Assembly: GCF_002278075.1 (NCBI RefSeq)
Contig: NZ_CP022989.1
Location: 3,224,001 to 3,288,000 of the forward strand
Direction of reading: 5' to 3'
DNA: 64,000 nt
From: Paraburkholderia aromaticivorans
Lineage (GTDB): Bacteria > Pseudomonadota > Gammaproteobacteria > Burkholderiales > Burkholderiaceae
The stretch's first letter is position 1; each line of letters starts with the position of its first letter. Shown here in pieces: positions 18,250 to 28,085 of the stretch. A program made the position numbers and the translations under genes. The notes beneath the pieces are model-generated. The model saw nothing but the letters and a program-made list of their open reading frames with translations, had not been told where the DNA came from and ran no database searches.

Positions 18250-19626
18250 TTATCGGCCGGCGGCGGCCGCGACCGGCTGCGCCGCGGCGCTGTATCGGTT
18301 GGTGGGACGCGGCAGACCGAGATTGCCGCGCAGCGTGCTGGCCTCGTATTCGGTGCGCAATAGTCCACGCCGCTGCAACTCGGGCACCACCAGTTCGGCA
18401 AATTCCGTCAATCCGCCCGGCAACCACGGCGACATGATGTTGAAACCGTCCGCGCCTTCTTCTTCGAACCACTGCTGTAACTGGTCCGCGATGCTCTGCG
18501 GCGTGCCGACCACCTGCTGATGACCACGCGCGCCCGCGATACGCAGATAAAGATCGCGGATCGTCAGGTTTTCGCGGCGCGCGAGATCGAATAGCAGACG
18601 TTGGCGGCTCTTGCCGCCGTTGGTTTCCGGCAATTCGGGCAACGGTCCGTCGACGGGGTACTGGGACAGATCGACGCCGCCCGACATGTTCGACAGCAGC
18701 GACAGGCCCACAGTCGGATGAATCAGGTCCTGCAGCGCGGCGAACTTCGCCTCGGCTTCCGCCTGGGTGCGGCCGACCACCGGGAAGATCCCCGGCATGA
18801 TCTTCAGATGGTCCGGCGCGCGCCCGTATTTCGCCAGCCGTCCTTTGACATCGCGATAGAACGACTGCGCTTCGTCGAGCGTCTGATGGGCGACGAAGAT
18901 CACTTCCGCGGTTTGCGCCGCGAGCTCGCGCCCGGCCTCGGACGCGCCGGCCTGCACGACGACCGGCCAGCCCTGCGGCGAACGCGCCACGTTCAGCGGC
19001 CCGCGCACCTTGAAGTGCTTGCCCTCGTGGCCGAGCACGTGCAGCTTGTGCGGATCGAAATAGACGCCGCTTGCCTTGTCGCGGATGAACGCATCGTCTT
19101 CCCAGCTATCCCAGAGGCCCGCGACCACGTCGTAGAACTCTCTGGCGCGCTCGTAGCGCAGCGCGTGTTCGGGATGGCGATCGAAACTGAAATTGAGCGC
19201 CTCGGATTCCGTGCTCGACGTGACGAGATTCCAGCCCGAGCGGCCGCCGCTCAGATGATCGAGCGAGGCGAATTTGCGCGCGAGGTTATACGGCTCGTTG
19301 AACGTGGTGGAGACCGTGGCGATCAGGCCGATGTGTTTCGTCACCACCGAAAGCGCCGACAGCAAGGTAAGCGGTTCGAAATGATCGGCGCGCGCGGTGC
19401 GCGATAGCGACGCCAGATGGGTGTCGCGCACGCTCACGCTGTCGGCGAAAAAAATCGCATCGAACCGGGCGCGCTCGGCGATCTGCGCGAGCTCGGCGTA
19501 GTGCGCGAAATCGAGCCCGCCGCCCGCATGCGCATCGGGATGCCGCCATGCCGCGATGTGATGGCCGGTCTCCATCAGAAAGGCGCCCAATCTGATCTGC
19601 CGCTTCGGCTGTTTGTCGCCGCTCAT
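18250..19626 (-). CDS. FMN-dependent monooxygenase, NtaA/SnaA/DszA (LLM) family
   Basis: The bacterial luciferase-like fold is indicated by RLGAFLMETGHHIAAWRHP at the start, HLSGGRSGWNLVTS and the PVVVQAGASEAG strand that holds FMN phosphate. At 458 aa it has the size of the NtaA/SnaA/DszA group, which oxidises C-S or C-N bonds using FMNH2 from a separate reductase. The ATG at 19626 has GGAG 7 nt upstream; an in-frame ATG 312 nt further up is in the ABC ATPase gene and was rejected. It sits between the ABC ATPase and TauD-type genes in an organosulfur operon. No flavin reductase gene is adjacent. Confidence 0.9.
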   Translation of the reverse strand: MSGDKQPKRQIRLGAFLMETGHHIAAWRHPDAHAGGGLDFAHYAELAQIAERARFDAIFFADSVSVRDTHLASLSRTARADHFEPLTLLSALSVVTKHIGLIATVSTTFNEPYNLARKFASLDHLSGGRSGWNLVTSSTESEALNFSFDRHPEHALRYERAREFYDVVAGLWDSWEDDAFIRDKASGVYFDPHKLHVLGHEGKHFKVRGPLNVARSPQGWPVVVQAGASEAGRELAAQTAEVIFVAHQTLDEAQSFYRDVKGRLAKYGRAPDHLKIMPGIFPVVGRTQAEAEAKFAALQDLIHPTVGLSLLSNMSGGVDLSQYPVDGPLPELPETNGGKSRQRLLFDLARRENLTIRDLYLRIAGARGHQQVVGTPQSIADQLQQWFEEEGADGFNIMSPWLPGGLTEFAELVVPELQRRGLLRTEYEASTLRGNLGLPRPTNRYSAAAQPVAAAAGR

Positions 19627-19672
19627 TGTTAGCTCCGTGAAGGTGGGTTGTGCGGGTGGGAGAGCGGACGCG

Positions 19673-20539
19673 TCACCACGCGAGCCGCCATTCGGAGATT
19701 GGCGGATTCGCCACGGCAATGCGCGTGCCGCCGGGCGGCGTATCGTCCGCGTGCGGCTCGCGTGGCGCGCCGACATGCTCGGCGAAGTCGGCCAGCACTT
19801 CGTCGCGCAAACGGATGAAGCGGGGATCGTGGCGCTCGCGCGGGCGCGGCAATGCCACGTCGACGATCCGCTTGATGCGCCCCGGGCGCGGCGCCATCGT
19901 GACGACGCGCTCACCGAGGTAAAGCGCTTCGTCGACATCGTGCGTGACGAGGATCATCGTGATGCGTTCGTGTTCCCAGATGCGCTGCAACTCGTTTTGC
20001 AAGCGGCCGCGCGTGAGTGCGTCGAGTGCGCCGAACGGCTCGTCGAGCAGCAGCACGCGCGGGCGGTTGACGAGGCCGCGCGCGATCGCCACGCGCTGCG
20101 CCATGCCGCCCGACAGTTGATGCGGGTAGGCATTTTCAAAACCCTTGAGGCCGACGAGCGCGATATGCTCCGCCACGGCCTCGCGCTTTTCAGCCGCGGA
20201 AAGCGGGGCGTTACGCAACGCGGCGAGAATGTTTTGCGCGGCCGTGAGCCACGGAAACAGGCGGTGGTCCTGGAACACGATCCCGCGTTCGAGCGACGTG
20301 TCGCGGACCTTGTCGCCCGCCACCACGATGTCGCCGCTATAGTCGGTGTCGAGTCCCGCGATCAGCCGCAGCAAGGTGGATTTGCCGCAGCCGCTCGAAC
20401 CGAGCACGCTGACGAACTCGCCCGCGCGCACCCGCAGGCTGATGTCGTCGAGTACCGCGAGCGGCGCGCCGCCTTGCTGCGCATAGCGCTTGCTGACGTG
20501 AAGAATGTCGATGCTGTCGGAGAGCGTGGAAGACGTCAT
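19673..20539 (-). CDS. ABC transporter ATP-binding protein (SsuB/TauB type)
   Basis: Walker A GSSGCGKST, Q-loop FQDHRLFPWL, signature LSGGMAQR and Walker B LLLDEPFGALD, in the order typical of sulfonate/taurine/nitrate importers. 288 residues. It energises the two permeases encoded just upstream in the same operon. ATG at 20539, 34 nt after the permease stop. Confidence 0.92.
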   Translation of the reverse strand: MTSSTLSDSIDILHVSKRYAQQGGAPLAVLDDISLRVRAGEFVSVLGSSGCGKSTLLRLIAGLDTDYSGDIVVAGDKVRDTSLERGIVFQDHRLFPWLTAAQNILAALRNAPLSAAEKREAVAEHIALVGLKGFENAYPHQLSGGMAQRVAIARGLVNRPRVLLLDEPFGALDALTRGRLQNELQRIWEHERITMILVTHDVDEALYLGERVVTMAPRPGRIKRIVDVALPRPRERHDPRFIRLRDEVLADFAEHVGAPREPHADDTPPGGTRIAVANPPISEWRLAW

Positions 20540-20573
20540 GAGCGGTCCGGGAGAGAAGGGTTCAGGCGCGGGT

Positions 20574-21452
20574 TCATCGAACGGCGGACTGGACTCGGGG
20601 TGCGAAGACGGCCCGCTCCACGGTGCGCGCGAGCGCGTTCAACGCCCAGCCCGTCACGCCCACCACGATCACCCCGAACAACACGAGATCCATGCGGAAC
20701 TGCTCGCTGCCGTCGATCAGCGTATTGCCGATGCCGCTGCCCGCCACCAGCAGATATTCGGCGCCGAGCGTGGCGAGCCACGAATAGATCAACGCGAGGT
20801 AGAGGCCGGTGAAGATCGACGGCAGCGCGGCCGGCAGGATCACGGCGCGGATGAGCTGCCACCGCGAGTAACGGAAGGCCCGCGCGACTTCGATATAGGC
20901 GCGCGGCACCGCATGGATGCCGTCGCACGTGTGCGCGGTGACGGGCAGCAGCGCGGCGAGCGAGAGGAACACGACTTTCGCCGCGTCGCCCAGGCCGAAC
21001 CATACAGAGATGAGCGGAATCCACGCGAACAGCGAGATCTGTTTGAAGGTGTCGAAGCTCGGCCCGATCATGCGTGTCGCAAGCCGTGAAAAGCCCAGCG
21101 CGCTGCCGAGCAGCAGGCCGCCTAGCGTGCCGATCACGAAGCCGCTCGCTTCGCGCGCGAGCGAGGCCGAGAGCGCCTTCAGAAGCGCGCCGCTCGCGAC
21201 CTGCTGCCACGCGGTGGCAAGCACCTGCGCGGGACTGACCAGCAGCCCGCTTTTGATCAGGTGCGCCTCCGAGACGGCCCACCAGATCGCGATCGCGACG
21301 ATGGGCAAGACCATGCCGCGCCAATCGAAGCGCGCCGACAGCGGGCGGCGCGGCCGCGCCGCCCGCCGGAACGCGGCGGGCGCGGCGCAGTCGCAAGCGG
21401 CGTCGGCGGATTTCGCCGACGGGTTCGAGCGCTTGAAGAGGGCGAGAGTCAT
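20574..21452 (-). CDS. ABC transporter permease (SsuC/TauC type), second of two
   Basis: Membrane protein of 292 residues with about six helices and the permease-ATPase coupling loop in the EVARAFRYSRWQLIRAVILPAALPSIFTG segment, matching sulfonate importers. A long basic N-terminal stretch (about 40 residues) precedes the first helix. It follows a different permease gene in the same operon, which suggests a heterodimeric channel. Confidence 0.9.
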   Translation of the reverse strand: MTLALFKRSNPSAKSADAACDCAAPAAFRRAARPRRPLSARFDWRGMVLPIVAIAIWWAVSEAHLIKSGLLVSPAQVLATAWQQVASGALLKALSASLAREASGFVIGTLGGLLLGSALGFSRLATRMIGPSFDTFKQISLFAWIPLISVWFGLGDAAKVVFLSLAALLPVTAHTCDGIHAVPRAYIEVARAFRYSRWQLIRAVILPAALPSIFTGLYLALIYSWLATLGAEYLLVAGSGIGNTLIDGSEQFRMDLVLFGVIVVGVTGWALNALARTVERAVFAPRVQSAVR

Positions 21453-21569
21453 CGTAGTGTCCTCACGGGCGTGGTTGCCTTGGGTCGCGTCGGCCGCATC
21501 ACGGGTGGTTGTGCGTGTCGGTGCGCGTGTTGGTGGCGTGTTGGTGCCAATGGGTGCAAGTGAGTGCGA

Positions 21570-22421
21570 TCACTCGCGAAACGCCGACGGCTGCCCGCGC
21601 CGCAAACGCGCTTCGAGTGCGTCGAGCGCCCGATTCACTGCATAGCCGATCGCGCCGACCACGACCACCGACGCCATCACCAGGTCGAGCTGAAACAGTT
21701 GCCGGCCGTAGACGATCAGATAGCCGAGCCCCTCGGAGGACGCCACCAGTTCGACGACCACCAGCGCGAGCCACGCTTTGGTGAACGCGAGCCGCACCCC
21801 GGTGGCGAGCGTCGGCACGGCCGCCGGCAGCACCAGGTAGACAATTCGCTGCCAGCCGCGGTATTCGAGCACGCGCGCGACTTCATCGAGTGCGGCGGGC
21901 GTCTGCCGGAACCCTTGCAGCGTGCTCAACGTGACCGGCACGAGCGCCGCATGCGCGATCAGAATGTATTTCAGCGGTTCGCCCACGCCCACGAGCAACA
22001 GCAGGAACGGCAGCCAGCCGAGCACCGGAATCTGCACGAGCGCATTGAAACTCGGCAGCACGTAGGCCTCGAGCGTGCGCGACAGACCCAGCGCCGCGCC
22101 GAGCGCAAAGCCGAGCAGCGTGCCCGCGCCGAAACCCAGCAGCACGCGTTGCAGGCTGATCAGCGTATTGCGCGCGAGGTCGCCGCTCTTCGCGAGTTCG
22201 ACGAGGGTGTCGAACACACGCTCGGGCGGCGGCAGAATTTGCGGGGCGATCCAGCCGCGCTCGCAGCCGACGGTCCACAACGCGAGCAGCAGGGCGGGCA
22301 GCAGCCACGGCGCGAGTCGCCATAGAAGCGCGCGCAACCGCGGATCGCGCGACAGCGGCACATGCGGTGCGGCAGCGGGCGCGAGCCGTTTGCGTTCGAC
22401 CTGGATTGCGGTTTCGCTCAT
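21570..22421 (-). CDS. ABC transporter permease (SsuC/TauC type), first of two
   Basis: 283 residues with about six helices and a coupling loop (DEVARVLEYRGWQRIVYLVLPAAVPTLATG). It shares the family with the next permease but differs over most of its length, so this is not a recent duplication. It lies 30 nt after the solute-binding protein gene. Sulfonate or sulfate-ester uptake is inferred from the neighbours. Confidence 0.9.
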   Translation of the reverse strand: MSETAIQVERKRLAPAAAPHVPLSRDPRLRALLWRLAPWLLPALLLALWTVGCERGWIAPQILPPPERVFDTLVELAKSGDLARNTLISLQRVLLGFGAGTLLGFALGAALGLSRTLEAYVLPSFNALVQIPVLGWLPFLLLLVGVGEPLKYILIAHAALVPVTLSTLQGFRQTPAALDEVARVLEYRGWQRIVYLVLPAAVPTLATGVRLAFTKAWLALVVVELVASSEGLGYLIVYGRQLFQLDLVMASVVVVGAIGYAVNRALDALEARLRRGQPSAFRE

Positions 22422-22451
22422 CGTGATCGCTCCGGTGAGTTTGGCTGGGCG

Positions 22452-23519
22452 TCAGCCGAGCGGCTTGCCTGCGGCGTCGTAACGCGTCCAGTAATGGTCG
22501 AGCTTTTGCGAGCGCAGCGCGTTGTCGAGATATTTGGTTTCGAACCAGCTATCCACTTCGACCGGCTGCCGAATCAGCTTGAGCTTCAGCGCATCGTCCG
22601 CCACGGCTTTGTAGCGCGCCACGATGAACGGGTCGATCAGCGGCGAATTGCGGTCCTTCAGGTTCTGATTCGCGAACTCGGCCTGCCAGGACGAATAGGG
22701 CACGCCGCTTTTCGCCCACAGCTTGAAGAGCGCATCGCGGTTGGCTTCGTCGGAGGACCATTGCGCGCCTTTCACGAACACGTTGACGACGCGCTGCACG
22801 ACATCCGGATGCGCGTGATCGAAGTCGTCGAGAACGAGCAGGTGGGACTGACGCGTGAATTGCGGCCCGTCGTTCTGCGATTCGTAGACGACTTTCGCGA
22901 GACCCTGATCGCGCAGCTTGTACACGTGATAATCGTTGACCGACGCGTCGATGCCCCTGGACGCCAGCGCCGCGAGCGAGCTGGCGGTGTCCAGGTTGAT
23001 CACGCGCAGATCGCGTTCGCTCAGCTGATTGGCGGCGAGCGCGTTGTCGGCGACGAGTTGCAGATTGGTGCCGCGAAAGATCGACACGCGCCGGCCTTTC
23101 AGATCCTTGAGCGAGTGCACATCCGAATCCGCCGGCACCGCGACCTTGATGCCGGTGCGCACGCCCGAGGCGAGCAGAAGGTGGGTTTTCAGCCCATTGG
23201 CGCGCGCGAGCACCGCGGGCAGATCGCCCTGGAAGGCGAAGTCGAGCGATTTATCGGCGATCGCTTCGTTGACCGCCGGGCCCGCGCCCTTGAAAAACAA
23301 CCATTCGACCTTGATGCCGTCGGCGGCGAATTCCTTTTCGAGCGACTGCTGCAACTGCACGGTCGCCGCCGGCGAACCGCCGAACGAGGGCGGGTCGCCG
23401 GTGCCTTGTTGCGCGACGCCGATGCGGATCAGCGCGGGCTTGTCGGCGTAAGCGTGAGCGGCGGCAAGCGAGAGCGCAGCCACGGCAACGAAAGATTTCA
23501 GCAAACGGAAATAGCGCAT
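22452..23519 (-). CDS. Sulfonate-type ABC solute-binding protein (SsuA-like)
   Basis: Periplasmic protein of 355 residues with a Sec signal (LKSFVAVAALSLAAAHAYA). The fold signatures of the NMT1/SsuA group are present: RIGVAQQGTGDPP, LDFAFQGDLPAVLARANG and LKGRRVSIFRGTNLQL. It is the first gene of the six-gene minus-strand operon (binding protein, two permeases, ATPase, FMN monooxygenase, dioxygenase). A 10-bp tandem repeat lies in its leader. Confidence 0.9.
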   Translation of the reverse strand: MRYFRLLKSFVAVAALSLAAAHAYADKPALIRIGVAQQGTGDPPSFGGSPAATVQLQQSLEKEFAADGIKVEWLFFKGAGPAVNEAIADKSLDFAFQGDLPAVLARANGLKTHLLLASGVRTGIKVAVPADSDVHSLKDLKGRRVSIFRGTNLQLVADNALAANQLSERDLRVINLDTASSLAALASRGIDASVNDYHVYKLRDQGLAKVVYESQNDGPQFTRQSHLLVLDDFDHAHPDVVQRVVNVFVKGAQWSSDEANRDALFKLWAKSGVPYSSWQAEFANQNLKDRNSPLIDPFIVARYKAVADDALKLKLIRQPVEVDSWFETKYLDNALRSQKLDHYWTRYDAAGKPLG

Positions 23520-23543
23520 GCGCGAATACCAGTCGAGGAAAAG

Positions 23544-23602
23544 AAACGGGTGCGAACGGGTGCAAACGGTGCAAGCGGGTGCGAACGGGTGCGAACGGGT
23601 GC
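23544..23602. repeat. Six near-identical 10-bp tandem repeats
   Basis: Units of [A/G]AACGGGTGC, five of 10 bp and one of 9 bp, directly upstream of the SsuA-like gene (minus strand). Too short and too regular for a CRISPR array. It may be a length-variable leader element. Confidence 0.85.
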
Positions 23603-23844
23603 AAGCGCTCAGGCCGGCGCCGAGTCGGAACTACACGTTAGATTCGCGTGCGCTCGAATCCAACCAATCATTGCAGATAAGAAAATCTGCAGAAGTGCGA
23701 AACGTGCGCGCTGCGCATCGCTTCATGGCGGTGCATTGAAGCAAGCGCGGAATTCCCGATTTGCATAGTTGAATTCGTCGTTTTGCCGGCATCGATCGCA
23801 TGGCTACCATGCAACGCTTCAGCCACTCATGCGAAGTCCGGATC

Positions 23845-25344
23845 ATGTCCACTGTTGCTTTTCCGCCGACCACCGTCGACCCGCAAGCGAGCGCCGCTAG
23901 CGCCGCGCGGCCCACTGTCATCCGTCATGCGCAAGATGTCTCGCGTATCGTCAACGCCGGCGCCGCCAAGGGCAGCAATGCGCGCATCGTGATCGCGATC
24001 GCGCTCGGCGGCGTCTTTCTGGATGCTTACGACCTGACCTCGCTCGCGTACGGGATCAAGGACATCGCGCGCCAGTTCTCGCTGTCGCCGGTGCAGGTGG
24101 GGTTCGTATCGTCGGCCATCACGTTCGGGGCGATTCTCGGCGCACTGTTCGGCGGCTATCTGACCGACCGTATCGGCCGTTACCGTGTGTTCATGGCCGA
24201 CATGCTGTTCTTCGTGGTCGCGGCGATTGCCGCGGGCCTTGCGCCCAATGCGTGGGTGCTCGGCGGCGCGCGGTTTCTGATGGGGTTCGGCGTCGGGCTC
24301 GATTTGCCGGTGGCGATGGCCTTTCTCGCGGAGTTCTCGCGCGTGGCGGGCAAGGGCAACAAGGCGGCCAGCGTCGCCGCGTGGTGCCCCGCCTGGTATG
24401 CGGCCACGAGCACCTGCTATCTGCTGATTCTCGGGCTCTACGCGATTCTGCCCGAGCATCAGCTTGGCTGGTTATGGCGTCTCACGCTGGCGTTCGGCGC
24501 GGTGCCCGCCATCGTGATCATTCTCGTGCGCAGCCGCTATATCAGCGAATCGCCGGTATGGGCCGCGAATCAGGGCAATCTCGAAGAAGCCGCGCGCATT
24601 CTCAAGCGCTCATACGGCGTGGACGCGGTGGTCGAACCCGGCGCCGCACCGGCGAACACGCCGCGCGCCGCGTCATGGCGCAACTATGGCGTGCTCTTTA
24701 ACGCCACGTATCGACGCCGCACGATTCTCGCCGCCGTGATCGGCAGCGCTTCCTCGTTCGGCTACAACGCGATCATCTTCGGCTTGCCGGTGATCATCAC
24801 CAGCTTCTTTCACCAGGGCCCGCTCACCACGATCATCGCGGCGCTGGGCTTGAACCTGGCGTTTGCATTCGTGGGCGGCCTGATCGGCGTGCGCACGGCG
24901 CCGACGGTCGGCGCCTGGAAAATGACGGTGCTCGGCCACACGCTCCAGTTCGCGTCGCTGATCGGGCTCGCGCTGATTGGCAAACCGGGCAGCGGCGCGC
25001 TCGTCGTGGCGGCGATCCTGCTGCTCGGCGGCTATCTGTTCGGCCAGGGTTTCGGACCCGGCTCGCATTCGATGACGTATGCGTCGCTCAGCTATCCCAC
25101 GTCGTTGCGCGGCATTGGCGTGGGCTTCAATCAGACGCTGGTGCGCAGCGCCTCGACCGTGTCGCTGTTTCTGTTCCCCGTGCTGGCGGCCGCATTGGGC
25201 ACCAAGGTGTTCTGGTTGATCGCGATCGCGCCGTTGACTTCGCTGCTCGTGTTGCTGGTGATCCGGTGGGAGCCGTCGGGCTATGACATCGACGGCGAGG
25301 ACTACGCGCAGCCCGCCATGACAGCGAAAGCGGCGCGCGCCTGA
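23845..25344 (+). CDS. Major facilitator superfamily transporter
   Basis: About twelve hydrophobic helices; the loop 2-3 signature G-G-Y-L-T-D-R-I-G-R-Y-R is clear, and the first helix carries DAYDLTSL as in the metabolite:H+ symporters (MHS/AAHS-like sugar-porter branch). About 500 residues. Divergent from the SsuA-like operon and upstream of a flavoprotein gene, so it may carry a sulfonate or its product, which is an inference. The ATG at 23800 is an alternative start; neither has a strong ribosome site. Confidence 0.85.
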   Translation: MSTVAFPPTTVDPQASAASAARPTVIRHAQDVSRIVNAGAAKGSNARIVIAIALGGVFLDAYDLTSLAYGIKDIARQFSLSPVQVGFVSSAITFGAILGALFGGYLTDRIGRYRVFMADMLFFVVAAIAAGLAPNAWVLGGARFLMGFGVGLDLPVAMAFLAEFSRVAGKGNKAASVAAWCPAWYAATSTCYLLILGLYAILPEHQLGWLWRLTLAFGAVPAIVIILVRSRYISESPVWAANQGNLEEAARILKRSYGVDAVVEPGAAPANTPRAASWRNYGVLFNATYRRRTILAAVIGSASSFGYNAIIFGLPVIITSFFHQGPLTTIIAALGLNLAFAFVGGLIGVRTAPTVGAWKMTVLGHTLQFASLIGLALIGKPGSGALVVAAILLLGGYLFGQGFGPGSHSMTYASLSYPTSLRGIGVGFNQTLVRSASTVSLFLFPVLAAALGTKVFWLIAIAPLTSLLVLLVIRWEPSGYDIDGEDYAQPAMTAKAARA

Positions 25345-25509
25345 CGGGCGCCGGAGGCTGCCGCGAACCGCCTCGCAAAACAAATAAGCAAAGCGAAATT
25401 AGTTGGTTTGGGCAAGCCATCGGTGCCACGATACTGAATTCACCGATGGCAGTTCCCTGCGATCCCGGCGGCTTTGCCCGCCGCTCACTATCCTGGCCGA
25501 ATCGACACC

Positions 25510-26976
25510 ATGACGGAAATCAATCATCCCGATCAGCTCGCGCTCGACACGTTGCGGCTGATCGGCCCCGCGCCCGAAAACTGGGTGCCGCCGCGTGACG
25601 GCATCGACCATAACGTGGCGATCATCGGTGGCGGACAGAGCGGGGCGGCGTTCGCTTTCGCGCTGCGGCGTGCCGGCATCGGCCAGGTCAGCGTGATCGA
25701 CGCGGCGCCTGACGAGGGGCAGGCCGGCGTGTGGCTGAATCGCGCGCGCATGAATAAATTGCGCACGCCGAAAACCTTGGTGGGTCCCGAAGGCGGCCTG
25801 CCGGGGCTGAGTTTTCAGGCGTGGTACGAAGCGCGCTTCGGTGCCGCTTCGTATGCGGAGATCGACCGGATCGCGCGCACGCGTTGGGCGGAATATCTGG
25901 CGTGGTACCGTCATTTTCTGGAGATCCCGATTCGCTACGGCACGCGTCTTACGCGCATCGAACCGGTGGGCGAGCATTTCCGTCTGCATCTGGAGGTGCG
26001 CGAAGGCGCTGCCGTGCGCAGCGTCGTGGAGACGGCACGCAAAATCGTGCTCGGCAACGGGGTGGCGGGCAACGGCGGGCCGCATCTTCCCGCTGTGCTG
26101 AAAGATCTTCCGCCGGCACTCTTTGCCCACACCTCGCAAGCGATCGATTTCGCCGCGCTGCGCGGCAAATCCGTGGCGGTGATCGGTGGCGCCGCGTCCG
26201 CCTTCGACGCCGCCGCAACGGCGCTCGAAGCCGGGGCCGGACAGGTGCATCTGTTCGTGCGGCGCGAGCGTATCGCCTCGGTGCCGGTGACGCGCACGCG
26301 CGCCTATCCGGGGGCGTACGACAACTATTTCCAGTTGCCCGACCCGATTCGCTGGTCGCAGGCGCGGCGCTTTCGCGAAGCCGGTTCGACGCCGCCTGTC
26401 GACGCCGTGGAGCGTGTCACGCGCTTTCCGAACTTTCACCTGCATCTCGGCGCGCCGTGGACCCACGCCGGCGTGCGAGACGGGCGCGTCGAGACGAGTG
26501 TGGCAGGCGAGCGGTTCGCCTTCGACTTCGTGATCGCCGGCACGGGCTATGTCGTCAATCCTGCGCTGCGCCCGGAACTCGCGGAGTTCGCGGCGCATAT
26601 CCGCCTCTGGCGCGATCAGTACGTGCCCGCTGCGGGTGACGGTGACGAAGCGCTGGGCGCGCATCCTTATCTTGGCGCCGCGCTCGAATATCTCGAGAAG
26701 GTGGAGGGCGGCGCGCCCTATCTGAAGCATATCCACGTCTACAACCCCGCCGCGTTTGTCAGTTTCGGGCTGCCGGTCGGCGACGTGCCGAGCATGAAAC
26801 GCGACATTCCCGCCGTGGTGCAGCGAATCAGCCGCGATCTGTTTCTCGCCGATCTGGACGCGCATGAAGCACGCATACATGGCGACATCGCCGCGGATTT
26901 CGACGCTTCGCTCTATGCACGCAGCGTCTGGCAGCGCGAGCGCGCGGGTGTCGACGCCGACCTCGACCTCGCGTGA
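25510..26976 (+). CDS. FAD/NAD(P)-binding oxidoreductase (flavin monooxygenase-like)
   Basis: First dinucleotide site VAIIGGGQSGAAFAFAL (FAD) near residue 35 and a second Rossmann site VAVIGGAASAFDAAA near residue 220 (NADPH), followed by an FVIAGTGY strand typical of flavin-containing monooxygenases and lysine/ornithine hydroxylase relatives. 488 residues. It lies between an MFS transporter and a sulfonate-type ABC importer, so it may oxidise an organosulfur compound or supply reduced flavin. The substrate is unknown. ATG 25510 preferred over 25474 on the protein start MTEINHPDQLAL. Confidence 0.82.
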   Translation: MTEINHPDQLALDTLRLIGPAPENWVPPRDGIDHNVAIIGGGQSGAAFAFALRRAGIGQVSVIDAAPDEGQAGVWLNRARMNKLRTPKTLVGPEGGLPGLSFQAWYEARFGAASYAEIDRIARTRWAEYLAWYRHFLEIPIRYGTRLTRIEPVGEHFRLHLEVREGAAVRSVVETARKIVLGNGVAGNGGPHLPAVLKDLPPALFAHTSQAIDFAALRGKSVAVIGGAASAFDAAATALEAGAGQVHLFVRRERIASVPVTRTRAYPGAYDNYFQLPDPIRWSQARRFREAGSTPPVDAVERVTRFPNFHLHLGAPWTHAGVRDGRVETSVAGERFAFDFVIAGTGYVVNPALRPELAEFAAHIRLWRDQYVPAAGDGDEALGAHPYLGAALEYLEKVEGGAPYLKHIHVYNPAAFVSFGLPVGDVPSMKRDIPAVVQRISRDLFLADLDAHEARIHGDIAADFDASLYARSVWQRERAGVDADLDLA

Positions 26977-27023
26977 AGCCGACTTCACGCTAACCCTCAA
27001 CAAGGCAGGAGGCTGAAACGGCT

Positions 27024-28085
27024 ATGTCAACCCAGTTCGAATCGATCGCGACGCGAGGTCCGGCTCTCGACACGGAGTCCGGCGATACCGGCGGCCGGGC
27101 GACAGGGCGCGCGCTGCCACGCGGCGTGCTGATCGCCTGGCTGGCCGCGCTCGCGTGGCTAGGCAGCGCGGCGCTGACCCAGTGGTGGCCGAGTCTCGAC
27201 GACTGGCCGTACGCGAAAACATTCATCGCGCTCAAACTGGTGCTCGCGGCTTTCGCGGTCGCGACGGCGCTCGCGGCATGGCGCGACCCATCGCACCGCA
27301 AGGCGGCGGCTTCCACGCGCGCCGGTGCATGGCTCGCCGCGATGCCCTGGCTGCTCGCGCTGGCGCTCGGCGTGAGCGCCTGGGAAGCCGTCACGGCGCA
27401 GCTCGAATGGTTGCCGCGGCCGTTCTTCGCGCCCCCGCAGGCGCTGATCGGTGTCTATGCCGAAGACTATCCGCGGCTCGGCACGAGCGTCGTCCATTCG
27501 TTCGGGCTGCTTGCCTACGGTTACCTGCTCGGCGCGGTCGCGGGTTTCACGATCGGCGTGAGCATCGGCTGGTCGCAGGCGGTGAGTTACTGGGTGCATC
27601 CCGTTCTGCGCCTGATCGGCCCGCTGCCCGCCACCGCATGGCTGCCGCTCGCGTTCTTCTTCTTTCCGTCGAGCTTTAGCGCGAGCGTATTCCTGATCGC
27701 GCTGGCGACCACGTTCCCGGTCGCGGTGCTGACGTGGTCGGGCGTGGCGGGCGTCAACGCCGCGTACTACGACATTGCGCGCACGCTCGGCGCGAGGCCG
27801 TCGTTCCTGATCCTGCGCGTCGCGATTCCGGCCGCGTTGCCGTCGGTGTTCGTCGGGCTGTTCATGGGGCTCGGCGCATCGTTCTCGGTGCTGATCGTCG
27901 CGGAGATGATGGGCGTGAAAGCGGGGCTCGGCTGGTATCTGCAATGGGCGCAGGGCTGGGCGGCGTATTCGAATATGTACGCCGCGCTGCTGGTGATGGC
28001 GCTGATGTGCTCGGGTCTGATCACGCTGCTGTTCCGCGTGCGTGACCGCCTGCTGGCCTGGCAAAAAGGATTGCTCAAATGGTAG
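27024..28085 (+). CDS. ABC transporter permease (SsuC/TauC type) with extended N-terminus
   Basis: 353 residues, about 90 longer than a typical SsuC. The extra N-terminal part contains two or three additional hydrophobic helices. The normal permease core follows, with the coupling loop AAYYDIARTLGARPSFLILRVAIP. The ATG follows AGGAGG. The gene overlaps the ATPase gene by 7 nt and starts an operon that continues to a solute-binding protein and a SoxCD-like pair. Confidence 0.9.
   Translation: MSTQFESIATRGPALDTESGDTGGRATGRALPRGVLIAWLAALAWLGSAALTQWWPSLDDWPYAKTFIALKLVLAAFAVATALAAWRDPSHRKAAASTRAGAWLAAMPWLLALALGVSAWEAVTAQLEWLPRPFFAPPQALIGVYAEDYPRLGTSVVHSFGLLAYGYLLGAVAGFTIGVSIGWSQAVSYWVHPVLRLIGPLPATAWLPLAFFFFPSSFSASVFLIALATTFPVAVLTWSGVAGVNAAYYDIARTLGARPSFLILRVAIPAALPSVFVGLFMGLGASFSVLIVAEMMGVKAGLGWYLQWAQGWAAYSNMYAALLVMALMCSGLITLLFRVRDRLLAWQKGLLKW

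Noticed and set aside
23544..23602. CRISPR array
   Set aside because: Units are 10 bp with no spacers and no cas genes in the window.
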